Assembly (NCBI RefSeq): GCF_018219455.1
Contig: NZ_CP056122.1
Coordinates: forward strand, 3,900,065-3,964,064
Direction of reading: 5' to 3'
Length of the DNA stretch: 64,000 bases
Source of the DNA: Moritella sp. 5
GTDB lineage: Bacteria > Pseudomonadota > Gammaproteobacteria > Enterobacterales > Moritellaceae
Shown here piece by piece: positions 54,476 to 62,893 of the stretch (its first letter is position 1; each line of letters begins with the position of its first letter). A program made the position numbers and the translations under genes. The notes beneath the pieces are model-generated. The model was not told where the DNA came from and made no database searches. It saw only the letters and a list, made by a program, of their open reading frames with translations.

Positions 54476-55666
54476 TTAGTGGTTCATTACCAGTGTAACC
54501 TGTCCACCACTGCTATTATTGTGAAGAAAAACCTTCCCGTTCAACAGCTTCGTTAATTCAAATATTAAAACCAAGCCAATGCCAAATCCATCTTTACTTA
54601 AAATATTAGCAATATCCCCGTTATTAACGGCTGATATTGTTTTTTCTGTAAAGCCCTTACCATCGTCCTTAATTTTCACAACATCCACGTTAGGATAGGA
54701 TGTAAGTGAAATTAGAATCGTTTCATTTGCATAACGTTCGGCATTAGATAAGATATTTAAAAATAGAATTTTAAGCAGCTTGGCATCACTTTGGATTGTT
54801 TTAGAACAGTTAACTAACTCGAAGTTTTTATGTCCTCCCAGCGTTGAAATTGTTGATTCCAAAACATCAACCAAATTGATTTCTTCTTGGCACAACACCA
54901 CTTCTTTATTCAACAGTTTAAAAAGGTGGAGACTGCTTTCACACAGCGTATTTAAGCTACAGACTTGCGTACCCAAACGCTCTAAAAGAAATTCATTGTT
55001 ACCTTTATTCGACACCAGTATATCGCTGGTTAGCTGAATAGCGGCTAAGGGGGTTCTTATATCGTGTGGCAGTGTTGCATAAAGCATTTTTTGTTTAATA
55101 ATCAGTTCATCAATCGCACTCGCCATCTTGTGTTGATTTCGTATCAAACTCCGAATCGACTCAGGCCCAGTTGCTTCCACTCGGGTCTTAAACTTCCCCT
55201 CAGAATAGCTCTCGGATAAGAAGTGAAGAGACATGATCCCATTACTCCACGCTCGAAGCGATATCAACAAAATCATCAAGGTGCATAAAATTTGAATCGC
55301 ATCATCTATTAATTCAATGGTTTTTAGTTCCTTTACCACTGGCGCATTCGCGTAGGCTTCACTATCAAACGTCGCTCGAATAAACTTAACATCATCATGA
55401 CTGCTTGTAATCGAATGCAAGTTGTCCAGAGGTAAATCTGTAGCGTAATTAGAGTTTATATTACATTGAAACTGCCAGACAGCCGCATCGGTATGAGTAT
55501 GGTTGTCATGGTTTTCCAAACCCTCTATCACCATTTCGACACGATTAAGGTTTAGCTGGTCTTCAAGCGCTTCCTTTTGAGGGTTTATGAAAATATCAGA
55601 AATAATTGAACTGACAATATAGCCCAATATCACGGAGGTAAAGACTTGGGTAATGAATGTTTTCAT
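54476..55666 (-). CDS. sensor histidine kinase of the tad-associated pair
   Basis: A 396-aa kinase: TM1 (5-27), a periplasmic domain of about 95 residues with HDNHTHTD, TM2 (about 121-143), a linker (HAMP-like, short), HisKA with His201 in LPHDIRTPLAAI, and HATPase (N box LNILSNAERYANE; G1 KDDGKGF; G2 DGFGIGLVLIFEL). Overlaps its regulator by 4 bases (ATGA). It is the third and only adjacent kinase in this half of the window. It probably controls the tad genes; a periplasmic signal is unknown. Confidence 0.9.
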   Translation of the reverse strand: MKTFITQVFTSVILGYIVSSIISDIFINPQKEALEDQLNLNRVEMVIEGLENHDNHTHTDAAVWQFQCNINSNYATDLPLDNLHSITSSHDDVKFIRATFDSEAYANAPVVKELKTIELIDDAIQILCTLMILLISLRAWSNGIMSLHFLSESYSEGKFKTRVEATGPESIRSLIRNQHKMASAIDELIIKQKMLYATLPHDIRTPLAAIQLTSDILVSNKGNNEFLLERLGTQVCSLNTLCESSLHLFKLLNKEVVLCQEEINLVDVLESTISTLGGHKNFELVNCSKTIQSDAKLLKILFLNILSNAERYANETILISLTSYPNVDVVKIKDDGKGFTEKTISAVNNGDIANILSKDGFGIGLVLIFELTKLLNGKVFLHNNSSGGQVTLVMNH

Positions 55667-56370
55667 CGTTTTATCATAGGGTAAGAAAGAAAGAAACCTT
55701 TTGAACGTCGATTTTTTATCAACTCAATACCCGGTAGTTGTATAGCAAATTTCTTTCTCAACGAAGAGATACGCATATATATAGAACGGTCTTCTTCGTG
55801 ATAACTAAAACCATGAATTTTTTCGAATAATACAGCGACAGATATAGGCTGTTCCGCATCTGACAATATTTCTAATAATTCATATTCCGAGGGAATGAGT
55901 TTAATCTGAATTTGATTGTAAAACACACTCGAATGCTGGGCACTTAGATAAAACTGATCACGGCTTAAATTTTCTTCTTGTTGTTCGTCAACTTGCTTTT
56001 CAACCAAGTATAGGTCTAGTTGACGCTTAATTCTTTCACTTAACACTTTCGTTCTGATCGGCTTAGTGACGTAATCATTTGCCCCTAAAAGTAGAGAGTT
56101 TGTCTCTGTTAACTCTGTATCGTTGGCGGTCATCATTACTATTGGCGCTTCAAATTTCAGATCTTTTAACGCTTTGAGTACGCTTAATCCTGAAGTATGT
56201 GGAAGCTGTATATCTAGGAGTACAAGTTTGGGTTTTTTTTCAATTATGAATTCTACAGCACCATCACCAGTATCAAGGCAGTCGATATCATAACCTTCTA
56301 TTTCAGAAAGAAAATAACACAACATTTCTCGTAACTGAAGATCATCCTCAATGATTACAATGTCTAGCAT
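55663..56370 (-). CDS. OmpR-type response regulator of the tad-associated pair
   Basis: A 235-aa regulator with a complete receiver (acidic pocket EDD at 8-10, Asp53 in LLDIQLPHTSG, Thr/Ala around 81, Lys103 in VTKPI) and a C-terminal winged-helix (about 140-232: YELLEILSDAEQPISVAVL, DRSIYMRISSLRKKF). It is the intact paralogue of the receiver-only gene at 33083. Position between the tad loci makes it the likely regulator of flp and of copy-2 genes; PprB of Pseudomonas plays a comparable role for its Tad pilus. Upstream of it is a 476-base gap. Confidence 0.92.
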   Translation of the reverse strand: MLDIVIIEDDLQLREMLCYFLSEIEGYDIDCLDTGDGAVEFIIEKKPKLVLLDIQLPHTSGLSVLKALKDLKFEAPIVMMTANDTELTETNSLLLGANDYVTKPIRTKVLSERIKRQLDLYLVEKQVDEQQEENLSRDQFYLSAQHSSVFYNQIQIKLIPSEYELLEILSDAEQPISVAVLFEKIHGFSYHEEDRSIYMRISSLRKKFAIQLPGIELIKNRRSKGFFLSYPMIKR

Positions 56371-56846
56371 ATAATACCTATATTCTTTGATTCAGCGAAA
56401 ATGGCAGAACCTTTATAGCCATAACTCAAGTGGTTAAAATGAAATAAACATAATCTATGTAGAATCAATTAAACGACATTAAATCAACAATTAACCTTCT
56501 TCAGATTATCTCTCTAATAAAGCAAACAACGCAATGTTTAAATTGCATTTATATGATATTTAATAAGCACATAATGATAACAGTGTAATTATAAAACAAT
56601 TAATACCACAATTTAAGTAGACCATAGAGGAAGTATTCACATTACATTAATATAAGCATAAATATAACAAGAAGAGAGCTTAATTAAAGAGCTGCGACAA
56701 TCGCATATACCGTTAAAAATAAAATATTATGATTCTCCCGGCTAGATATACAGATTGAATTGCCATCCCTGCAAAACAAACATAAGCTTGCATTTATTTT
56801 AATCAGACTTAGAATACCCATAATATCAATCAATTAAGAGGCTTAA
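56371..56846. other. long intergenic region between regulator and chorismate mutase
   Basis: No gene and no RNA fold that I recognise is seen in these 476 bases. The region is very A+T-rich. It contains the divergent starts of the regulator and of the periplasmic chorismate mutase. Short repeats occur (AGAGCT-TAATTAA-AGAGCT near 56680), without a known meaning. A small RNA cannot be excluded. Confidence 0.4.
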
Positions 56847-57377
56847 ATGCTAAAAGGATTTACACTAATAGCGGTCACGCTACTTTCATTCAGCGCATTC
56901 GCAACACCAACATCAACAGAACTCTTCTCAACCCTAAATCAACGATTGAGCTACATGGAAGATGTTGCCTTATATAAAGCAAATAACAATAAACCTATTG
57001 AAGACATTGAACGCGAGAAAGTGGTCATCGATAAAGCGAGTAAATCAGCAGAAAAAGTAGGCTTAGATAAACAAAGTGTGGTTGGTTTTTTCCAAACTCA
57101 AATCTCGGCGGCAAAAGCCATTCAATATAGATACCGCGCTGATTTATTAAGTCAAACCACCAGCAACACACCTAGAGATCTAAAAACAGTCATTAGACCA
57201 GCACTGATCAAACTGGGGAAAGAAATCAATACAAAACTGGCTTTATATTTAAATGAAGGTGGTAAGTTTACAGCACAAGACTGGGATACATTTAAAGTCA
57301 CGCTAGATTCTCGTTATTTGACTGATGCAGACAAACAAGCGCTATTTAAGGCTTTATCACAAATACGACTTAAGTAA
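56847..57377 (+). CDS. aroQ: periplasmic chorismate mutase (AroQ gamma class)
   Basis: A 176-aa secreted chorismate mutase that converts chorismate to prephenate outside the cytoplasm. Signal peptide (ends SAFAT), then the AroQ helical fold with catalytic residues in NQRLSYMEDVALYKANNNKPIED, REKVVIDKA and FFQTQISAAKAIQYRYRAD. The length and second helical half fit the gamma class. It lies alone between the kinase pair and tad locus 2 and is ended by a strong hairpin. A role in the periplasm is unknown; in other bacteria the secreted enzyme is linked to virulence or to excretion of aromatic precursors. Confidence 0.9.
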   Translation: MLKGFTLIAVTLLSFSAFATPTSTELFSTLNQRLSYMEDVALYKANNNKPIEDIEREKVVIDKASKSAEKVGLDKQSVVGFFQTQISAAKAIQYRYRADLLSQTTSNTPRDLKTVIRPALIKLGKEINTKLALYLNEGGKFTAQDWDTFKVTLDSRYLTDADKQALFKALSQIRLK

Positions 57378-57380
57378 ATC

Positions 57381-57412
57381 ATAATCAGGGCACTACTTAG
57401 TGCCCTGATTAT
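57381..57412. terminator. long hairpin after aroQ
   Basis: A perfect 15-bp inverted repeat ATAATCAGGGCACTA/TAGTGCCCTGATTAT separated by only two bases, directly after the aroQ stop and 47 bases before the end of the copy-2 ompA gene. The loop would open to about six bases. No T-run follows, so it may be a stabiliser as well as a terminator. Confidence 0.65.
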
Positions 57413-57458
57413 CAGAACAGCGGTAATTTGGTCGAGTTCTTAATTTCTTTTACCGCAA

Positions 57459-58103
57459 TTAGAACTCTATTAATTCAATATCTACGCGTCTGTTTCTCTC
57501 TCGCCCTTCTGGAGTATCATTGCTAAACTCGGGCTTCCTTTCGCCTTTTGAATCTAAGCCAATCCCCTGAGGATTAACATTATTATCTATCAAGTACCTC
57601 TTCACACTTTCAGAACGCTTTATACCGAGCTCGTAATTATAATGTTCCCTCCCGACAGAATCGGTATGACCGGTCAATTGTAAATGGCTATTTGAGTCTT
57701 TCAGACTCCGAGCCAGTTCCTGTACAATATGCCGACTTTCACCAGTTAGCTTATCATCATCAAAAGAAAAGTTAATTCGAGCAAAAATTACACCACTACC
57801 ATCGTTGATATTAAGGCTACTGTTTTTATACAGATATTCAGCACACTCTTCTTTTAAGCCCGAATCACGAAAATCATCTTTCATTAATTTCAGCACATAG
57901 TCCGTCTCACTGTTGGCTGTGACTAACATCATTTGACCTTGTTTTTCATAGACACTTCTTACCTCGCCAATATTTACATCTAATTGATACTCTAGCTGTT
58001 CATGGGAACAGTAAGCAACAAATTCGCTTTGTTTTAATGCCTTTGCATAGGCACTTGTTGAAGCGGATAATATTAACAACGACAACACTATTTTAGATTT
58101 CAT
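57459..58103 (-). CDS. OmpA-family protein of tad locus 2
   Basis: A 214-aa paralogue of the protein at 42241, about 78% identical by eye, with a signal peptide ending SAYA and the OmpA C-terminal peptidoglycan-binding domain (LTGHTDSVGREHYNYELGIKRSESV, NRRVDIEL). Unlike copy 1 it has Ser instead of Cys at residue 15, so it is probably cut by signal peptidase I and not lipidated. It follows tadG of locus 2 by 21 bases. Confidence 0.88.
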   Translation of the reverse strand: MKSKIVLSLLILSASTSAYAKALKQSEFVAYCSHEQLEYQLDVNIGEVRSVYEKQGQMMLVTANSETDYVLKLMKDDFRDSGLKEECAEYLYKNSSLNINDGSGVIFARINFSFDDDKLTGESRHIVQELARSLKDSNSHLQLTGHTDSVGREHYNYELGIKRSESVKRYLIDNNVNPQGIGLDSKGERKPEFSNDTPEGRERNRRVDIELIEF

Positions 58104-58124
58104 ATATCCCCATTCATTTTATTT

Positions 58125-59369
58125 TTACTTCAAATGCCCAACTTCTTCCGACATTAACATTAAGACCTTATCTAATATTTCTTTTTCATCTTCGGCTTCA
58201 TAAACATTATCAGCACCAACACACCTTAATAAGCCTTTGTTATCTTCCACTTTATTATCATATCCATACCCAATCACAGCCAGCTTAGCCGAATAGTTTT
58301 CACCTTTCTCATTTTGACCTTCAGAAAGCCCTTTTTTAATTATTTGGCAATATCCCTTATCATTTAAGCTCTTATGGATATCTTTCCGACCATCTAGTCC
58401 GTCTGAAAGCACAATGAGTAGTCGTCTTGCATTATTCCCTTTCTTTAATATCTGAGCACCACGAATAATCCCTTCCCAAGAAGATGTCCCATAACCAGGC
58501 TCGAATGTATTGAATGTCTTAATTAGACTCTCGTAATGATGCGTTAATGGAATGTCATAACAAAGAGGATCATCTGCTTTTCTGGGTCTCCAAACATAGC
58601 CTTTCTGCCAAATCTGACTTATCGTAGCATCCGCATTATTCGTAAAATTGATAACTAGTTTTTCCGGCCCATCAGCAGTCGCAATATGATACGGAACAAT
58701 ACCGACTGTATTATACTCTCCAGTCATCTTTTCAAATTTTTCTATTTCCGTTACAAATCGCCCGACAACACTTTTAAGCGCCTCAATCTTACTTTTACCG
58801 CCTTTCCAATAATCATTCATTGATCCTGAAAAATCTGCCACAAACACCACATCAAGGGCTCTATTTATAGACTTTCTCGCTTTCGCGCCATGCCCGACTG
58901 TCACTGAATCACCAAAGCCAACACTCGAACTATTCCCCGAAAACCAAGTTTTACTCTGCACTTTAGCCTCAACACGGTACTCATAGAAATGATGACCGCC
59001 ATGTTGCAACTCTTCTCGGCATTCAGGTATTTCCTCACATGTTAATTTACGAATTTTAAGCGCATCTTCTACTGTCAACTGCTGGTGATCAAAATAATTT
59101 GAAATAATATTGTTCACGAGATTTCGATTTACTTCTGAACCACTGCCTTCCATAACCTCAGCGCCAGCGACAGGACGATAAGAATCGATATTATCCACAT
59201 TTGCCGCGGCTATTGTTAGGATAGCCATTTCGGCGGCATCCCCTAATCTCGCTTTATTCTGTAACGCCCGTACACCATCTGTCGCCAATATAAAAAGTCC
59301 AAACAGCGCTGGGACTATGATGGTAAATAGCAGTGCGGCATGCCCTTGTTGACGTTTACCTGATTTCAT
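58125..59369 (-). CDS. tadG: TadG with von Willebrand factor A domain (tad locus 2)
   Basis: A 414-aa paralogue of the copy-1 TadG. N-terminus MKSGKRQQGHAALLF; vWA MIDAS DFSGS conserved in the centre (about residue 180), GTSSWEG and VLSDGLDG later. Several loops differ strongly from copy 1 (for example WKGGKSKIEALKSVVG and YVWRPRKADDP). The conserved core with variable loops suggests different binding partners. Confidence 0.9.
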   Translation of the reverse strand: MKSGKRQQGHAALLFTIIVPALFGLFILATDGVRALQNKARLGDAAEMAILTIAAANVDNIDSYRPVAGAEVMEGSGSEVNRNLVNNIISNYFDHQQLTVEDALKIRKLTCEEIPECREELQHGGHHFYEYRVEAKVQSKTWFSGNSSSVGFGDSVTVGHGAKARKSINRALDVVFVADFSGSMNDYWKGGKSKIEALKSVVGRFVTEIEKFEKMTGEYNTVGIVPYHIATADGPEKLVINFTNNADATISQIWQKGYVWRPRKADDPLCYDIPLTHHYESLIKTFNTFEPGYGTSSWEGIIRGAQILKKGNNARRLLIVLSDGLDGRKDIHKSLNDKGYCQIIKKGLSEGQNEKGENYSAKLAVIGYGYDNKVEDNKGLLRCVGADNVYEAEDEKEILDKVLMLMSEEVGHLK

Positions 59370-59371
59370 GG

Positions 59372-59917
59372 TTATCTTCCTATCATTACAGAGCTAGATG
59401 ATACGGTATTAAACTCTTTGCCAATTAACGAACCAAACCAGTTTTCGGTTTTATAAATCAGGGTAACGCGATATATGGTTGCTCTGCGCCCCCAACTGGT
59501 GATCACGACCAAATCCCCGAGATCCTGTATTGGCACCCTATTATTAACACCTTGCTCACCTTCTGAAAATGAAAGTACGCTAGAGTTATCATTCCTATCA
59601 AATTGCAACGCTTCTATGGACATGCCCCATCGCTGACCATCAAAATTAGCCGACGTTCTATGCATACTTTGTTGCGCAATTTTATTTAATGCCGACGCTT
59701 CGTCCTCTGTCACTGCAAAATTTTCACTGTTAAATTGAGTACGCTCTTTAAGCATGTTCACCACAGAATAACTTAATCGATCAAGTTTTCCTTTCAGTGA
59801 TAACTTCATAATCACATCTGCACTAAAAACAATAAGCAGCGAAAAAACAACACCAATAATTGCAAATTCGACGGTGAAATTACCCTTTTGTTTATACTTG
59901 AAATTCACTTCGTTCAT
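59372..59917 (-). CDS. tadF: TadF pseudopilin-like protein (tad locus 2)
   Basis: A 181-aa paralogue of copy-1 TadF with the same prepilin site (YKQKG-NFTVEFAIIG), equal length and conserved RWGMSIEALQF. The start is at AGGAAAATG, overlapping TadE. The middle (FSEGEQGVNNRVPIQDLGDL) differs. Confidence 0.88.
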   Translation of the reverse strand: MNEVNFKYKQKGNFTVEFAIIGVVFSLLIVFSADVIMKLSLKGKLDRLSYSVVNMLKERTQFNSENFAVTEDEASALNKIAQQSMHRTSANFDGQRWGMSIEALQFDRNDNSSVLSFSEGEQGVNNRVPIQDLGDLVVITSWGRRATIYRVTLIYKTENWFGSLIGKEFNTVSSSSVMIGR

Positions 59918-60383
59918 TTTCCTGTATCGCGATTAATTCTCGCACTAATACTTGATCATCACTAAAAAAATAGTTAAAAATCGGCTTATACTTATATTCA
60001 ACTCTGTATATTGCAATGGCACTATTATAGGCCGTGCCACATTCTTTAAATTCACTCTCATCTGGCTGACAAACAGACGTGACATTCATCAGTGCCTGAA
60101 TATCCGCAAGGTAATGAACAGACATTTTAAAGTTATTTATATCTAGAAATTTCGACCATAATGTACTGTTACTTTTTATATTTTTCTTAAACGCATCGAC
60201 GTACCTAACGTTCTCTTTCTTTACCGCACGTGCAGATTCAGCCAATGCCAAATCGGTTAATCCCGCAATATAAGACACGTAACTCATTTCAACCCAAACA
60301 CAAACCAATAGCCAAAATGGAAACAACCCAAGCGCAAACTCTATGCTCGCAACACCACGCTGCGGCCTTGAACTTTTATACAT
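59892..60383 (-). CDS. tadE: TadE pseudopilin-like protein (tad locus 2)
   Basis: A 163-aa paralogue of copy-1 TadE with prepilin site RG-VASIEFALGLFPF. The ATG at 60383 is preferred; a GTG three codons earlier overlaps the TadD stop. Cysteines in SVCQP and KECGT are kept. Confidence 0.88.
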   Translation of the reverse strand: MYKSSRPQRGVASIEFALGLFPFWLLVCVWVEMSYVSYIAGLTDLALAESARAVKKENVRYVDAFKKNIKSNSTLWSKFLDINNFKMSVHYLADIQALMNVTSVCQPDESEFKECGTAYNSAIAIYRVEYKYKPIFNYFFSDDQVLVRELIAIQENERSEFQV

Positions 60384-60391
60384 AACACCCA

Positions 60392-61099
60392 CTATATCGG
60401 TTTCAGTTCAGCTAGTGCGGTGATAATCTCATCGATTTCACGCGGTGAATAACTGGCAGTTAACATACTTCTAACCGTCTTCATATCATCCATCCTAGAA
60501 AAAGAAATAAGCAAGTTAGTTCTTATTTTAATATCACTTTGGTCCTTACTATAAAGGGGCATGAGACGCGTGATAGAAGCCTGTGGATTTCCCTCAAGTA
60601 AATCTAAAACGGCTAAGTTATTTTGAATAATGATATCGTCATGAAAATGTACTCTTGCACGATTAAAATAGATCCGCGATTGTTCATATTGATGCATTTC
60701 TGCATAAATAAGCCCCATTAAATTTTCAACTTCTGGGTTTACTGCATTTTTCGATATTATTTCTTCGCAGGTGAGCAGTGCATTATCAAAGTCTTCACTT
60801 TTATATAATGCTTTCGCCTTTATCTCTAATATATCAATCGCCACATCGCTTTTTTGCAACAAAGGCGCGAGTGTAAACAAGCTTGATTCATAATCATCAA
60901 CCGATAAGTAAGCATTTGCTAACTTGATTCTCGTGGTGTCGTTTTCTTTCGTCTTTAGCGCGGCCTTATATAGCACTATCATTTTGTCATTGTTTTGAGT
61001 TTGTTCATAAAAGTCGAGTGAATTTGAAATCGAATGATTGCTATTGGCAGCACAACCCGACACAAGCAATACCAATATAAGAAGTGGATATTTATACAT
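60392..61099 (-). CDS. tadD: TadD TPR lipoprotein (tad locus 2)
   Basis: A 235-aa paralogue of copy-1 TadD: lipobox LVSGC (Cys16) and TPR repeats (ALYKSEDFDNALLTCEEII, LIYAEMHQYEQSRIYFNRAR). Overlaps TadC by 8 bases, as in copy 1. Confidence 0.88.
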   Translation of the reverse strand: MYKYPLLILVLLVSGCAANSNHSISNSLDFYEQTQNNDKMIVLYKAALKTKENDTTRIKLANAYLSVDDYESSLFTLAPLLQKSDVAIDILEIKAKALYKSEDFDNALLTCEEIISKNAVNPEVENLMGLIYAEMHQYEQSRIYFNRARVHFHDDIIIQNNLAVLDLLEGNPQASITRLMPLYSKDQSDIKIRTNLLISFSRMDDMKTVRSMLTASYSPREIDEIITALAELKPI

Positions 61100-61973
61100 T
61101 TTGCATTAGCCTCATAATACCGGGGGCCGCGATTAAAATAACAATCGGGATCATGATAAATAGAATCAATGGGATTGACATTTTTGCCGCCAACTTACCT
61201 ATTTTCTCTTCTATTCCTAACATTTGCAGTTCACGTATATCTTTCGCCAGCGTCGTTAAAATACTGTAAATCGATGTACCATATCTAAGACTCTGTTTAA
61301 GCGTGACAACAAAGCTGCGCATTTCATTACTGGGCACTAACTCATGCAGCTCATCCAATGCTTTGTCCATCCCGACAATGTTCGCTCGTTCATTTGTTTT
61401 ATTTAAGAAATGACCAATGTCACGATCAAATGCCGCCATCTCTTTAGATAAATAATTCATAGCGGACTCAATCGTCATACCGGTTTGTACGCAAACAGCC
61501 ATGAGATCCAATAAATAGGGTAATTTATTGGCGACGTTATTGCGGAGCTGTTTCGTGCGTGCATCCAGATATAAATCAGGAATGACGACACATATTAGTA
61601 CCCATATAGCAATGAATACCAAATGCTGGCTTACCTCTATCGACTCGCTCGGTAATAAAAAGTAATACACGCACAAACCAATAATCAGCGAGGTATACTT
61701 GATCTTAAGATAATGATCAGCCCACACGAAATGATAAAAACCAGCAGCCTCAAATGTATTACCCGTCTTTTTTTTACCAAAATTTAACGCTTTTTCAATC
61801 TGAATCTCAGCCTTAACGATAGAACTAAAATCCACTTTATTTAACTTCGACATGGCAAGCTTCGACAGGTTAACCCTGCGCTTCCATAACACCACCACAT
61901 TAAAAATAAGTAAGCCTGCAGCACTCGCAATACACAGCAATAATAAGAACAACTCATTTTGGCTATTGAGCAT
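61092..61973 (-). CDS. tadC: TadC inner-membrane platform protein (tad locus 2)
   Basis: A 293-aa T2SF-domain paralogue of copy-1 TadC; the last 90 residues are almost identical (RYGTSIYSILTTLAKDIREL, IPLILFIMIPIVIL), while the N-terminal membrane-proximal part differs. Start at the ATG 61973, which overlaps the TadB stop and has AAGGAGTGAAG upstream. Confidence 0.9.
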   Translation of the reverse strand: MLNSQNELFLLLLCIASAAGLLIFNVVVLWKRRVNLSKLAMSKLNKVDFSSIVKAEIQIEKALNFGKKKTGNTFEAAGFYHFVWADHYLKIKYTSLIIGLCVYYFLLPSESIEVSQHLVFIAIWVLICVVIPDLYLDARTKQLRNNVANKLPYLLDLMAVCVQTGMTIESAMNYLSKEMAAFDRDIGHFLNKTNERANIVGMDKALDELHELVPSNEMRSFVVTLKQSLRYGTSIYSILTTLAKDIRELQMLGIEEKIGKLAAKMSIPLILFIMIPIVILIAAPGIMRLMQNV

Positions 61974-62893
61974 TACTTCACTCCTTTCATTAATGACCAA
62001 ATAATGCTCATACCGATAAACTCGCTTAACAATACATAATAAAGAATCGGTTTACCGGCATCATTAAACATCACAAACTCAAAGTTTTCAGGGCTTAAAT
62101 ATTGCAGTATAAACAAGAATATAAATGGAATTGAACCCACGATTTTAGCGGATGCTCTAGCCTCCGATGTCATAGCATATTTCTTTTTTTCCATTGCATT
62201 CGAATCAAAGATCAAACGATTAAGTCGACTTATAATCTCTTTAAGCTGACCACCCCGCTGCATATTTGCGCGTAATGTAATAACAAAAAATAGGAACGTT
62301 GGATATGGATAACGCATACAGGATTTTTGAAATACTTTATCGGGCGTTTCACCCAGCTGAAGCCGCTCGCCCATCAATTTAAACTCTCGCCCGACATCAT
62401 TATCGAGCGACTGGCCAACAAATATAATCGCGTACATAATACTTTCCCCTGCACTGACGGCACTGGCAAGCATATTAAGCGCATCGGGAAACGCAGACTC
62501 AAAGTTATTCTTAGCCCTATTTGCAAGCCACAAATAGCCTAATACAGCAGAAAAAATAAATATGGGTGGAGACACAAAAAACCAATACGTCCGAAAAAAT
62601 GTAATATTCACCATGTGTGATAACACCATAATGCAGCTCATAAAGAGAGCAAGTTTAACGTTCGCCCCTTGCCCAAGATACCTGTGTAGGTTGATCCATA
62701 TCCTGATTAATTTTTGATTCCAAGTCAGCGCGGTCAGCGAATTAAAATTCAACGCTTGTTGATTTTCGTCCATCGACCTCACCAGCACTGAACGATTAAA
62801 ACTCTCTAAGTAGTTGTTTTTCTTTCTGCGAATCGGTTTCAATGCGAATAGGATTAAACCGCCTCCCAAAAAAAGACATAAACTTGCGATCAT
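61973..62893 (-). CDS. tadB: TadB inner-membrane platform protein (tad locus 2)
   Basis: A 306-aa paralogue of copy-1 TadB, same length, with the T2SF core nearly unchanged (FPDALNMLASAVSAGESIM, LRANMQRGGQLKEIISRL). The first 130 residues diverge more. Overlaps TadA by ATGA. Confidence 0.9.
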   Translation of the reverse strand: MIASLCLFLGGGLILFALKPIRRKKNNYLESFNRSVLVRSMDENQQALNFNSLTALTWNQKLIRIWINLHRYLGQGANVKLALFMSCIMVLSHMVNITFFRTYWFFVSPPIFIFSAVLGYLWLANRAKNNFESAFPDALNMLASAVSAGESIMYAIIFVGQSLDNDVGREFKLMGERLQLGETPDKVFQKSCMRYPYPTFLFFVITLRANMQRGGQLKEIISRLNRLIFDSNAMEKKKYAMTSEARASAKIVGSIPFIFLFILQYLSPENFEFVMFNDAGKPILYYVLLSEFIGMSIIWSLMKGVK

